The translations under genes and the position numbers were made by a program. The notes under the pieces were generated by a model. That model had not been told where the DNA came from, made no database searches, and worked only from the letters and a program-made list of their open reading frames with translations. 64,000 nt of DNA from Pararhizobium sp. (GTDB lineage: Bacteria; Pseudomonadota; Alphaproteobacteria; Rhizobiales; Rhizobiaceae), in assembly GCA_030655075.1 (NCBI GenBank), contig JAURWE010000101.1:186001-250000 (forward strand), given 5' to 3'. Positions 33,633 through 42,432 of this stretch are shown here, piece by piece; the stretch's first letter is position 1; every line of letters begins with the position of its first letter.

Positions 33633-36253
33633 CGGCTGTCGAGAGCCTGCCGGATGGCGCTGGCCAACGTCGCCTTAGGATAGGGTTTCGCAATCAACAT
33701 GACATCGCTTCCCAAGGGCACCTCGCGCGCCAGCTTGTCACGCGGATAGCCTGACGTGTACAGGATGGCCGTGTCCGGGCAGTGGTTTTGCGCATAGGCC
33801 GCAACATCGTCTCCGGTGCGGCCATCCGGCAGGATGTAATCGGTGAACAGCAGGTCGAAATGCCCACGGTTCAGCTCGATGATCGCCTGATCGGCGGTCG
33901 CTGCAGCCACTGTCTGGTAGCCGAGGTCCGAGAGAATATCGACGGCCGTCTCGCGAACGATGCGATCATCTTCGACGATCAGTATGCTCTCGCTGCCACC
34001 GACCGCTGCGGTGCTGAAGGGCCTGACCGGCGGCCTTGTCCGGGGCCGCAGGCCGGCGCCTGCCTTCGGAAGCACGATCGTGACGGTGGTTCCCTGAGCC
34101 GGCGCGCTTTCGACGCCCACGTCCCCACCGGATTGGCTGACAAACCCGTAGACCATACTCAGGCCAAGACCGCTGCCGCGTCCCCGTTCCTTCGTGGTGA
34201 AAAACGGCTCGAAAACATGGGCAACCACATCGGGCGACATGCCGCTGCCGTCGTCACTCACCCGGATGCGCACCGCCTGGCCAAGATCATCGGTGTGGAT
34301 GCGGATGGTCCCGCCGTCCGGCATGGCGTCGCGGCTGTTGAAGATCAGGTTCAGAACGGCATTCTCGAGCTGGGCCTGATCCACGAATACGGCATCTATG
34401 TCCGGATACAGGCCGGCTTCGATGACGATCTTGTCACCCAGATTGTAGTCCAGCAGATCCAGAAGATTCAGCAGAAGCGTATTGACGTCGGTCAGTTCAG
34501 GCGTCAGCGCCTGCTGACGGGAGAATGCAAGCAGTCTCTGGGTCAAAGTCGCGCCGCGCTCGGCCGCTTCGAGCGCCCTTGTTATTCTCGGCATCAGGTC
34601 TGCGCGCCCCTGCAGCGCCTCTTCGAGCATCTGGAGATTGCCGCTGACCGCTGCCAGCAGGTTGTTGAAGTCGTGCGCCATGCCGCTGGTCAGCTGCCCC
34701 ACCGCCTCCATGCGCTGGGCCTGACGAAGCTGCCCTTCCATTGCAAGCCGCTCCGTCAAGTCCGTATAGATCGTCGCGAAACCGCCATCCATCGGCCGGC
34801 TTCTCAGTTCGACGATCCTGTTGCTGGAAAAGGTCTGTTCATAGGTGATCGGGCCGGTCTGACGCCGGCGGAACATCTCATCGGGATCGCTGATTTTGCC
34901 ATCCTCAAAGGCGAACTTCACACCTTCCATGACGAGATGGCCGAAGATCTCCCGAAAGTGCATTCCCTGGTGAATCCTGGATGGATCCAGCTCGTTGAGC
35001 TCGACGAATTGCGGGTTCCACGCAACCAGATGACCGGCCGTATCGAACACCGACATGCCGTCGGTCATATTCGCAAACGTGGCCTCCAGGGTGCGAGACT
35101 TCTCGACGAGATCGTTTGCCAGCGTTTCGCGGTCGAAGCTCTGCTCCTTGAAGATATTGAATGCGCGCGCCAGACTGCCCAGTTCGTCAACGCGGTCGAT
35201 GGCCGGTACACTTGTCATTCGGTCGCCGGCAGCCAATCTGGACATGGCATTGGTAACGGCCTGTAGATTGCCGGCGAGATCGCGCAGCACGTACAGTGCG
35301 GCGGCCACACCCACGAGCAGTGACACCAGGGTGAGCACGGCAATTCTTTCTTTTCCCGTTTCGAGTGCGGCATTGGTTGCGGCGCTCCGCGTCTGCGCCA
35401 TGTCGCTCGTTCGCCTCACGACCGCCGAAACGCGATCGCTCAGCAATGAGGAAAGGGCGTGGATCGATGCCAGCAGATATTGCGTCCTTTCAACCACGGA
35501 GAGCTGAAGACGCCGCAGCTCGAAAACCCGCGCCTGTTCAGTTACGAAGTCCCTGAGATCGCCCGCAGCCGAGGCGACCTCCGGCCGGTCGCTCTGCATC
35601 TGCAGGTTCTTTGCCAGCACCGCGTAATCTGCCTCAAGTGCATTGAGGCTCATGGGACTTTCGCTGCCCATGGCGGTGAAGATGATCTCAATCAATCTGC
35701 GAAACGCCGCCAAGCGCTCGCCGGACGGATCCACGCCGCCGGAGTTCTGCCGAAGGCTTGCATCGATTTCCACCCGCCGTTCGAAAGCGTAGCGCAGCTC
35801 GAGGATATCGGAACGGACGCCCAGCCCTTCCCGGGTGTTCTGGATCAGATCCCGAAGGCTGGAGTCGAGCCGCACGGCCAAATCCCGCAGCGACCCGGTG
35901 GCCGGTTTAACGCCGCTATTGCCGAGGGGCTCGACGACATCGACCAAAGCTTTGAATTCGACGAGCCTGGATTCGAGTTTTTCGCTCTCCACATTCAGCT
36001 GGTTGACGACCTGTATCGAACCGATGAACGGAGCGATTGCGGCGACGGCCGAGCTCTTGCGCGCCAGTTCCATGGCCTTGCCGATATCCGGCAAACTTTC
36101 CTGGCGCAAGGAATTCAGGGCCTGCTCTGTGTTGGAGAAACCGTTCCATCCGATCGAGCCAATGATCAGGCTCAGCCCGACGATCAGGCTGAAGGCAATG
36201 AGCAGCTTCGCCTTGGCCGTGCGGAAAAGTGGAAACCCCCTATTTCCGGTCAT
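33590..36253 (-). CDS. TorS-like hybrid histidine kinase
   Basis: An 887-residue inner-membrane kinase. TM1 is at about 16-35, followed by a ~265-residue all-helical periplasmic domain of the TorS type and TM2 at about 303-323. HAMP (324-376), PAS (about 390-500), the phosphoacceptor His527 in GMAHDFNNLLAAVSGN, and an HATPase with DDGSGM and GSGLGLS follow. A receiver domain (from about 769, LLFTDYILPDG) ends the protein. There is no C-terminal HPt, unlike E. coli TorS. It converges on the regulator gene and most likely phosphorylates it, with the binding protein at 31859 as periplasmic input. Confidence 0.88.
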   Translation of the reverse strand: MTGNRGFPLFRTAKAKLLIAFSLIVGLSLIIGSIGWNGFSNTEQALNSLRQESLPDIGKAMELARKSSAVAAIAPFIGSIQVVNQLNVESEKLESRLVEFKALVDVVEPLGNSGVKPATGSLRDLAVRLDSSLRDLIQNTREGLGVRSDILELRYAFERRVEIDASLRQNSGGVDPSGERLAAFRRLIEIIFTAMGSESPMSLNALEADYAVLAKNLQMQSDRPEVASAAGDLRDFVTEQARVFELRRLQLSVVERTQYLLASIHALSSLLSDRVSAVVRRTSDMAQTRSAATNAALETGKERIAVLTLVSLLVGVAAALYVLRDLAGNLQAVTNAMSRLAAGDRMTSVPAIDRVDELGSLARAFNIFKEQSFDRETLANDLVEKSRTLEATFANMTDGMSVFDTAGHLVAWNPQFVELNELDPSRIHQGMHFREIFGHLVMEGVKFAFEDGKISDPDEMFRRRQTGPITYEQTFSSNRIVELRSRPMDGGFATIYTDLTERLAMEGQLRQAQRMEAVGQLTSGMAHDFNNLLAAVSGNLQMLEEALQGRADLMPRITRALEAAERGATLTQRLLAFSRQQALTPELTDVNTLLLNLLDLLDYNLGDKIVIEAGLYPDIDAVFVDQAQLENAVLNLIFNSRDAMPDGGTIRIHTDDLGQAVRIRVSDDGSGMSPDVVAHVFEPFFTTKERGRGSGLGLSMVYGFVSQSGGDVGVESAPAQGTTVTIVLPKAGAGLRPRTRPPVRPFSTAAVGGSESILIVEDDRIVRETAVDILSDLGYQTVAAATADQAIIELNRGHFDLLFTDYILPDGRTGDDVAAYAQNHCPDTAILYTSGYPRDKLAREVPLGSDVMLIAKPYPKATLASAIRQALDSRQSQSKRSTATLKR

Positions 36254-36386
36254 CTGTTCCCATCCCACGTCTGCGACACGCATACGATTCCGGCAAGATC
36301 GCATTTTTTACACGTATCGGAAAGTCCATGCCGCCGGAACGCTGGCCTTCTGAGGCCTGGGTTCGGGCGGCATGGAAGCAAGAAAA

Positions 36387-36427
36387 AACACCGGAGCCGT
36401 CCCGAGGAAACGGCCGGCTCCGGTGTT
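36387..36427 (-). terminator. Strong hairpin with T-run, minus-strand terminator
   Basis: AACACCGGAGCCG (36387-36399) faces its perfect complement CGGCTCCGGTGTT (36415-36427) across a 15-base loop. On the minus strand the stem is followed by TTTTTTCT. It would end transcription arriving from the guaA side, 400 bases past the guaA stop. Confidence 0.7.
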
Positions 36428-36429
36428 AC

Positions 36430-36455
36430 GGACGCAGCCGGGTGCGGCTGCGTCC
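36430..36455. repeat. Perfect inverted repeat adjacent to the terminator
   Basis: GGACGCAGCC (36430-36439) and GGCTGCGTCC (36446-36455) form a perfect 10-base-pair stem with a 6-base loop, 2 bases from the terminator hairpin. The pair may act as a tandem terminator or mRNA 3' end stabiliser. Confidence 0.6.
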
Positions 36456-36827
36456 TGAACCCTGTAAAATCTTCGGTCCTGCCGCCGCTGGCGACGCAGT
36501 CAGGCTCTCCTTCAATCCGAAGAAGAGCAGCGCTCTATTCTGCGATCTCGTTCTGTTCCGGACGGATTTTATTTGGCTTTCTCGTTCTCTTAGCGACTGC
36601 TTTCCAGACCGTTTTCGCGGCCTCGCCGCCTTTCGCATTCGACGGCATAACCCCGGAATCGTCATGGCTCCGCCTGCCGGCGTCTTCGATTTTCTCGTGC
36701 GCGTTGCCTATATCTCGATCCTCCTTCGAACATGCATTCGCCGGATGGAATCAGGTCAACATGAACCGGGTATTTCAGACGGCTGTCACGAACCGTTTGT
36801 TATTGCCACATGCAACTGCGGCAGTAC

Positions 36828-38393
36828 TCATTCCCACTCGATCGTACCTGGGGGCTTGCTGGTGACGTCGTAGACAACGCGGTTGATGCCGCGCACCTCG
36901 TTGATGATGCGGGTGGCGGCCCGGCCCAAGAATTCCATATCGTAGTGATAGAAATCGGCGGTCATGCCGTCGACCGAGGTGACGGCGCGAAGCGCACAGA
37001 CGAATTCGTAAGTGCGGCCGTCGCCCATGACGCCGACGGTCTGGACCGGCAGCAGCACGGCAAAGGCCTGCCAGATGGCATCGTAGAGGCCGGCCTTGCG
37101 GATTTCGTCGAGATAGACGGCATCGGCCTCGCGCAGGATCTCCAGCTTCTCGCGGGTGATGCCACCCGGGCAGCGGATGGCAAGGCCCGGACCCGGAAAC
37201 GGATGGCGGCCGATGAAGCTCTCGGGCAGACCCAGTTCCTTGCCCAGAATGCGGACTTCATCCTTGAATAGTTCGCGCAGCGGCTCGACCAGCTGCATGT
37301 TCATGCGGGCTGGAAGACCGCCGACATTGTGGTGCGACTTGATGGTGACCGAAGGGCCGCCGGTGAAAGAAACGCTTTCGATGACGTCGGGATAAAGCGT
37401 TCCCTGGGCGAGGAATTCGGCGCCGCCGAGCTTCTTGGCTTCCGCTTCGAAGACGTCGATGAACAGACGGCCGATGGTTTTACGCTTGGTTTCCGGGTCG
37501 CTTTCGCCCTCGAGCGCATTGATGAACATGTCGGATGCATCGACGTGAACGAGATGAAGATTGTAATGCTCCTTGAACATGGCGACGACATCGGCCGCCT
37601 CGTTCTTGCGCATCAGGCCGTGGTCGACAAGGATGCAGGTCAGCTGGTCGCCGACCGCCTCGTGGATCAGCAGAGCCGCGACCGAGCTGTCGACGCCGCC
37701 GGACAGGCCGCAGATGACCCGCTTGTTGCCGACCTGCGCCCGGATATTGGCAACCGCCTTGTCGCGATAGGCCGCCATCGACCAGTCACCCTTGAGACCA
37801 GCGATCTTGTGGACGAAATTGGCCAGCAGCTTGGCTCCATCGGGCGTGTGCACGACTTCCGGGTGAAACTGGACGGCGTAATATCTTTTCGCCTCGTTGG
37901 CGATGAAGGCGAACGGCGCGTTCGGCGAAGTGGCGACGACCTCGAAACCATTTGGTATCGCGGTGACGCGGTCGCCGTGGCTCATCCAGACCTGATGGCG
38001 GGAGCCGACGGTCCAGATACCATCATAAAGATCGCAGTCCTTCTCGATCTCGATGAAGGCGCGCCCAAACTCGCGGTGATGGCCAGCCTCGACCTTGCCG
38101 CCCAGCTGTTCGCAGATGGTTTGCTGGCCGTAGCATATGCCCAGAACCGGCAGGCCGCTGTCGAAGACGATCTGCGGAGCGCGGGGCGAGCCGATGTCCA
38201 GCGTCGAGGCCGGGCTGCCCGACAGGATGATCGCCTTGGGCTTCAGCCGGTGGAAACCTTCATCCGCCGACTGGAAGGGCACGATCTCGCAATAGACGCC
38301 GGTCTCGCGGACGCGGCGCGCGATCAGCTGCGTCACCTGGCTGCCAAAATCGATGATGAGAACGGTGTCGGGATGTGCGGTGGTCTGGCTCAT
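36828..38393 (-). CDS. guaA: GMP synthase (glutamine-hydrolysing)
   Basis: A 521-residue two-domain amidotransferase. The N-terminal class I GATase has the catalytic Cys87 in LGICYGQQ and the His/Glu in VQFHPEVVHT. The ATP-pyrophosphatase domain has the PP-loop CGLSGGVDSSVA. The C-terminal dimerisation domain ends TSKPPGTIEWE, the invariant GuaA terminus. It converts XMP to GMP with ATP and glutamine, the last step of de novo guanine nucleotide synthesis. Length is standard. Confidence 0.98.
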   Translation of the reverse strand: MSQTTAHPDTVLIIDFGSQVTQLIARRVRETGVYCEIVPFQSADEGFHRLKPKAIILSGSPASTLDIGSPRAPQIVFDSGLPVLGICYGQQTICEQLGGKVEAGHHREFGRAFIEIEKDCDLYDGIWTVGSRHQVWMSHGDRVTAIPNGFEVVATSPNAPFAFIANEAKRYYAVQFHPEVVHTPDGAKLLANFVHKIAGLKGDWSMAAYRDKAVANIRAQVGNKRVICGLSGGVDSSVAALLIHEAVGDQLTCILVDHGLMRKNEAADVVAMFKEHYNLHLVHVDASDMFINALEGESDPETKRKTIGRLFIDVFEAEAKKLGGAEFLAQGTLYPDVIESVSFTGGPSVTIKSHHNVGGLPARMNMQLVEPLRELFKDEVRILGKELGLPESFIGRHPFPGPGLAIRCPGGITREKLEILREADAVYLDEIRKAGLYDAIWQAFAVLLPVQTVGVMGDGRTYEFVCALRAVTSVDGMTADFYHYDMEFLGRAATRIINEVRGINRVVYDVTSKPPGTIEWE

Positions 38394-38511
38394 GCGGGGG
38401 ATCTTTCAACGAGCGGGATCATGGCGAGCCTTTAATGAAAGCAGGCAGACAGCGCAACGTCTACATTGCACCCGGACAATTTTCGCCGGTTTACGACGGG
38501 TTTTACCAGGA

Positions 38512-38541
38512 ATGGCGGCGGAACCGAAGCTCCGCCGCCAT
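38512..38541 (-). terminator. Hairpin downstream of the glycine-rich protein gene
   Basis: ATGGCGGCGGA (38512-38522) and TCCGCCGCCAT (38531-38541) pair perfectly over 11 bases with an 8-base loop. It lies 26 bases past the stop of the minus-strand gene at 38567. There is no long T-run, so it may be a weak or Rho-assisted terminator. Confidence 0.45.
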
Positions 38542-38566
38542 GAAAATGGACTGCTGTCCGGCGCCT

Positions 38567-39226
38567 TTAGCGCGAGGCTGTTCTTAGCAGCGTGCACAAC
38601 TGGCGAAGGGCCGCATCACCACCGCCAGACGCAATGTCGCGGCAACGGACCATAAGCTGGCGCTGTTCGCGGCTGGACATGCGGCTGAAGAGCCCGAGCG
38701 CCTGATCGCCGCCAGCGGGCGTAATGCCGCCGGCGCCAGGCGTGCTGTCGTCGCGGTTGGTGGTGCCGTCGCCGCCTATGCCGACACCGACGCCAACGCC
38801 AACACCATTGCCTCCGCCGACAGTGGCGCCGACACCGGCGTTAATGCCCCGCGCGCCGCCGATGCTGGCGGTGACGCCTGCATCGATACCGTCAGAGCCG
38901 CCAACGGAGGCACCAACACCGGCATTAACGCCCTGCGAGCCGCCAATTGACGCGCCCAGTCCGGCATTGACGCCGTTCGAACCGCCGACCGTTGCTCCGG
39001 CGCCGGCATTGACGCCCTGCGCGCCGCCAATCGAGGCACCTGCGCCGACTCCCAGGCCACCGCCTCCGGTGCCCAGACCGACACCGGCATTCACACCATT
39101 GGAGCCGCCGAGCGAGACACCCACGCCAAGACCGCCGCCATCTTGAGCTTGCATTACCCCCGGAAGCGCCATCATGAGCGCGGTACCGATAGAAAGGATA
39201 GAAATTCTGTTGACTTTGACGTACAT
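38567..39226 (-). CDS. Secreted glycine-rich repeat protein
   Basis: A 219-residue exported protein with a signal peptide (residues 1-28, ending VMQAQ). AGGAGG precedes the start at 39226. From about residue 33 to 150 it consists of imperfect 14-residue units of the type GASIGG(S/A)(Q/N)GVNAGV, about seven or eight copies, with Asn/Asp after Gly-Val in most. The C-terminal ~60 residues (LGLFSRMSSREQRQLMVRCRD..., two cysteines) are not repetitive. The low-complexity block suggests a surface or matrix-associated structural protein; no enzyme motif is seen. Genes of this sort occur in rhizobia as hypothetical proteins. Confidence 0.75.
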   Translation of the reverse strand: MYVKVNRISILSIGTALMMALPGVMQAQDGGGLGVGVSLGGSNGVNAGVGLGTGGGGLGVGAGASIGGAQGVNAGAGATVGGSNGVNAGLGASIGGSQGVNAGVGASVGGSDGIDAGVTASIGGARGINAGVGATVGGGNGVGVGVGVGIGGDGTTNRDDSTPGAGGITPAGGDQALGLFSRMSSREQRQLMVRCRDIASGGGDAALRQLCTLLRTASR

Positions 39227-39474
39227 GACATTTCCTCCTGTTAGCGCCAAAGTTGAACATCATTTTCGTGGCGCGTATAAGATGAACTGTTTTCGTGCGG
39301 CAAAGTTTCTCGCGGGCGGGCTTTATCGGGGCGGTTAATGTACGGGTAATTACCGCACTGATTAAAATTTTATAAAACCGGCGCGAGTGTTCGCGCGCGA
39401 TACACATTTCCGCGCCTGCGCCGCAACATTCTAATATTCCGAAATTAAATCAACCGGCTAAGGCGCTTGGAAGA

Positions 39475-40899
39475 CTACGCCCAGCCAACGATTCCCTTGA
39501 TTTCCAGGAAGTCATGAATTGCCCAGTCGGCATATTCGCGGCCATTGCCGGACTGCTTGTATCCACCAAAGGGCGCATGCGTGTCCCAGTCGGGATAGTT
39601 GAGATAGACAGATCCGGCGCGCATGCGGGCGGCGACCGCACGCGCGTGCTCCATATTCTGCGACTGTATATAGGCGGCCAGGCCATAGACCGTGTCATTG
39701 GCGATGCGCACCGCATCATCCTCGTCCGCATAGGAAATAATGGACAGAACAGGCCCGAAAATTTCCTCGCGCGCGATGGTCATATCCGAGGTGACGTGAC
39801 CGAAGACGGTGGGGCGGACATAGTAGCCACGATTGAGCCCTTCCGGCCGTCCGAGACCGCCGGTGACCAGTGTCGCACCTTCCTTGATGCCCTTCTCGAT
39901 CAGACCTTGAATCTTGTCGAACTGGATCTGGCTGACGACGGGGCCGAGCGCGGTGCTGTCGGATTTGGGATCGCCGACCTTGAAGGTTTCGGCGGCGGTC
40001 CTGGCGATGGCCAGCGCTTCGTCATGCCGCTCCTGCGGCACCAGCATGCGCGTCGGTGCGTCGCAGGACTGTCCGGAATTGCCGAAGCAGCCTTCGACGC
40101 CCTTGGTCACAGCGGTTTCGAAATCCGCGTCGGGCAGGATGATGTTGGCCGATTTGCCGCCTAACTCCTGGGCGACGCGCTTGACGGTTTCAGCCGCCGT
40201 CTTGGCGACGATGATGCCGGCGCGGGTGGAGCCGGTGAAGGAGACCATATCGACATCCGGGTGACCGGCCATGATCTGGCCGACATCGGGTCCGGTGCCG
40301 TTGACCAGATTGAAGACGCCCTTCGGTGTGCCGGCCGCTTCCATCACTTCGGCAAAGATGATGCCGCTGATCGGGGCGATCTCGCTCGGTTTCAGCACGA
40401 CGGTGCAGCCGGCAGCAATCGCCGGGGCGACCTTACAGACGATCTGGTTCAGCGGCCAGTTCCACGGTGTGATCAGGGCGCAGACGCCGATCGGCTCCTT
40501 GACGACCATCGTCGAGCCGCGCTGTTCGCTGAATTTGTATTCCTCCATCGCCTTGATGGTGGCCTCCAGATGGCCGCTTCCGACCGCCGCCTGAGCCTCG
40601 CGGGCAAAGGACAAAGGCGCGCCCATTTCTTGGCTGACAGCCTGGGCGATGTCTTCGAAGCGCGCGTTGTAGGCCTCCAGGATCCGGCGCAACAGCGCCA
40701 GGCGCTCGTCCTTGGGTGTTACCGAGAAGCTCTCGAATGCGGACTTGGCGGCGGCCACGGCGGTGTTGACGTCGGCCTCGGACCCGAGAGAGATCTGTGT
40801 GTAGGCCTCCTCCGTGGAGGGATCGATGACATCGAGAGCCTTGGCAACAGCCGGGCTGACCCAGCGTCCGTCGATAAAGAAATTCAGATGGTTCGACAT
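39475..40899 (-). CDS. Aldehyde dehydrogenase family protein
   Basis: A 474-residue NAD(P)-dependent aldehyde dehydrogenase. It has ITPWNWPLNQI, FTGSTRAG, the general base Glu in QELGGKSANI, the catalytic Cys in GNSGQSCDAPTRM and the C-terminal APFGGYKQSGNGREYA. GGAGAG precedes the start at 40899. The gene is 80 bases downstream of an FAD amine/amino acid oxidase-like gene on the same strand. An oxidase that releases an aldehyde and a dehydrogenase that oxidises it, as in PuuB-PuuC, would fit, but the substrate is inference. Confidence 0.93.
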   Translation of the reverse strand: MSNHLNFFIDGRWVSPAVAKALDVIDPSTEEAYTQISLGSEADVNTAVAAAKSAFESFSVTPKDERLALLRRILEAYNARFEDIAQAVSQEMGAPLSFAREAQAAVGSGHLEATIKAMEEYKFSEQRGSTMVVKEPIGVCALITPWNWPLNQIVCKVAPAIAAGCTVVLKPSEIAPISGIIFAEVMEAAGTPKGVFNLVNGTGPDVGQIMAGHPDVDMVSFTGSTRAGIIVAKTAAETVKRVAQELGGKSANIILPDADFETAVTKGVEGCFGNSGQSCDAPTRMLVPQERHDEALAIARTAAETFKVGDPKSDSTALGPVVSQIQFDKIQGLIEKGIKEGATLVTGGLGRPEGLNRGYYVRPTVFGHVTSDMTIAREEIFGPVLSIISYADEDDAVRIANDTVYGLAAYIQSQNMEHARAVAARMRAGSVYLNYPDWDTHAPFGGYKQSGNGREYADWAIHDFLEIKGIVGWA

Positions 40900-40979
40900 C
40901 GGGCTCTCCAAAATGCTTCGTGATTCAAAGGGGTAATATCGGGCAGGCCCTTACCATATGCAATGCCGCCGGAGTGTTC

Positions 40980-42263
40980 CTAGCGCTGCATGGCGTCAAG
41001 CATGCGATACCACGTGATGGTGGCGGCAACGCCGATCTGGCGGAAGGCGTGAAAGGCAATCGGGCGGATGGGTGAGATGGGCAGGGGCAACATGCCGGGA
41101 TCGCCGCTTGCCAGATAGTTGGCAAAACAAGGCCCCAGCGCGGTCATCAGCCCCAGTCCGCGCCCCTGGCACCCGGCCGCCACCAGCAGGCCCGGTTCCG
41201 GCTCATGGATGTGGGGGAGATAGTCCCGCGTCATCGCGACGCGGCCGAACCAGCGTTTCTCGATCTCGATGCCGCCGAGTTGCGGATAGAGCCGCAGCAT
41301 CGCCCTGTGTAGATGCCGCCAGTCGCCTTCATGCCGAGGAACAGCCATGCGGCCGCGGCCGCCGACCATCAGGCGGCCGTCCGGGCTCTTGCGATAGTAG
41401 ACGAGAATCCTGCGTGAATCCGAGACTGCCTGTCCCTGCGGCAGGATGGTTGCCGTCAGCGCGTCGGGCAGCGGCGCCGTGGCGATCTGGAAAGAGTGAA
41501 GCGGCACCAGCGTTTGTGCGAGGCCGGGGATCAGGCCATCGCTATACGCATTGGTGGCAATGACAACGAAACGGGCGCGGATTTCCGGGCCACTTGCCGT
41601 CGACACGCACCAGTCATTGCCGGATTTTTTCACGCCGGTAACCGCCGTATGTGTGGCGACCCCGACGCCAGCCTCACGGGCAAGACGAGCGAGCTCGAGC
41701 GTGTAGCGCAAGGGATCAATCGCGCCCGCCCGCCGGTCCAGCCAACCACCGAGATAACCCTGCGCGCCTGTCAGCCTCGCAATCTCCCCAGCATCGAGCA
41801 TGGCGATATCAGCACCGCGAGCGCGCCATTGCCGGTCGCGCGCCAGAGCGGCATCCAGCGCCGTCTGCGTGTGCGCTGCCTGTATCCAGCCATTGCGCAC
41901 ATGGGGAACGTCGAGCTTTTCGGTGCGGATCAGATCGAAGACCGCGTCCGCTGTTTTCGAGGCGAAATCGACCAGCGCTTCGCCACGCCCGGCGCCGAAA
42001 TTCGCGATCAGCCAGTCGGGATCATATTTCAGGCCGGGGATGACCTGCCCGCCATTGAGGCCGGAGGCACCCTCTCCAAGCGTGCGGGCTTCCAAAACCC
42101 TGACGCGCATGCCGTTGCGAGCGGCAGCCAATGCCGTCGAAAGGCCCATGATGCCGCCGCCGACAATGGCGAGGTCAACGGTTTTGCCACCCTCAAGCGG
42201 GCTATCCGGCAGGGTTGACCGCTCTGGGAAGTCCCATACTGACTGAAACGAACAATCTGCCAT
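40980..42263 (-). CDS. FAD-dependent oxidoreductase (DadA/PuuB-like)
   Basis: A 427-residue DAO-superfamily flavoprotein. The dinucleotide motif DLAIVGGGIMGLSTALAAARNG is near residue 36 and the second FAD segment GLNGGQVIPGLKYD follows. YYRKSPDGRLMVGGRGRM and GLLVAAGCQGRGLGLMTALG lie near the C-terminus. It resembles gamma-glutamylputrescine oxidase and related amine oxidases. The start at 42263 is taken from the family N-terminus (ADCSFQSVWDFPE). It is divergent from the epimerase gene and upstream of the aldehyde dehydrogenase gene. Confidence 0.9.
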   Translation of the reverse strand: MADCSFQSVWDFPERSTLPDSPLEGGKTVDLAIVGGGIMGLSTALAAARNGMRVRVLEARTLGEGASGLNGGQVIPGLKYDPDWLIANFGAGRGEALVDFASKTADAVFDLIRTEKLDVPHVRNGWIQAAHTQTALDAALARDRQWRARGADIAMLDAGEIARLTGAQGYLGGWLDRRAGAIDPLRYTLELARLAREAGVGVATHTAVTGVKKSGNDWCVSTASGPEIRARFVVIATNAYSDGLIPGLAQTLVPLHSFQIATAPLPDALTATILPQGQAVSDSRRILVYYRKSPDGRLMVGGRGRMAVPRHEGDWRHLHRAMLRLYPQLGGIEIEKRWFGRVAMTRDYLPHIHEPEPGLLVAAGCQGRGLGLMTALGPCFANYLASGDPGMLPLPISPIRPIAFHAFRQIGVAATITWYRMLDAMQR

Positions 42264-42432
42264 GAATGCCTGCGCCAACCTGCTTTCCCAAGACCTAACA
42301 GAATTCCGCCGGTTGGGAAGCGTGACCGTCGGTGGCTCTTGCACCGTGTGGTCTTTGCGGGATACTTCAGCACATCCTTTCTTTGTCTGTGCTGGCCATC
42401 CGTGGCAAGCCCCTTTGCCTGCGGAGTGCGCC

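Larger units (their letters stand above)
36254..36827. other. Non-coding stretch between the kinase gene and guaA
   Basis: A 574-base gap. The left part holds two strong hairpins (annotated separately). The rest (36460-36827) has no recognised gene. A 37-codon minus-strand frame (36535-36648, lysine-rich, weak ribosome site) is the only frame that looked at all protein-like, and it is not supported well enough to call. Confidence 0.5.

Noticed and set aside
33782..35266. A 494-codon plus-strand frame opposite the hybrid kinase
   Set aside because: The kinase frame carries HAMP, PAS, HisKA, HATPase and receiver motifs; the antisense frame has none.
36535..36648. A 37-codon lysine-rich minus-strand frame between the kinase gene and guaA
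   Set aside because: The ribosome site is weak and no family similarity is known; it is mentioned only as a possibility.
38700..39100. Regular ~42-base repeats that could suggest a CRISPR-like array
   Set aside because: The repeats are contiguous without spacers and lie in frame in the glycine-rich protein gene.
42262..42432. A 57-residue N-terminal extension of the AGE-family epimerase
   Set aside because: Its codon use is unlike coding sequence, it does not resemble the family, and it would overlap the divergent oxidoreductase start.
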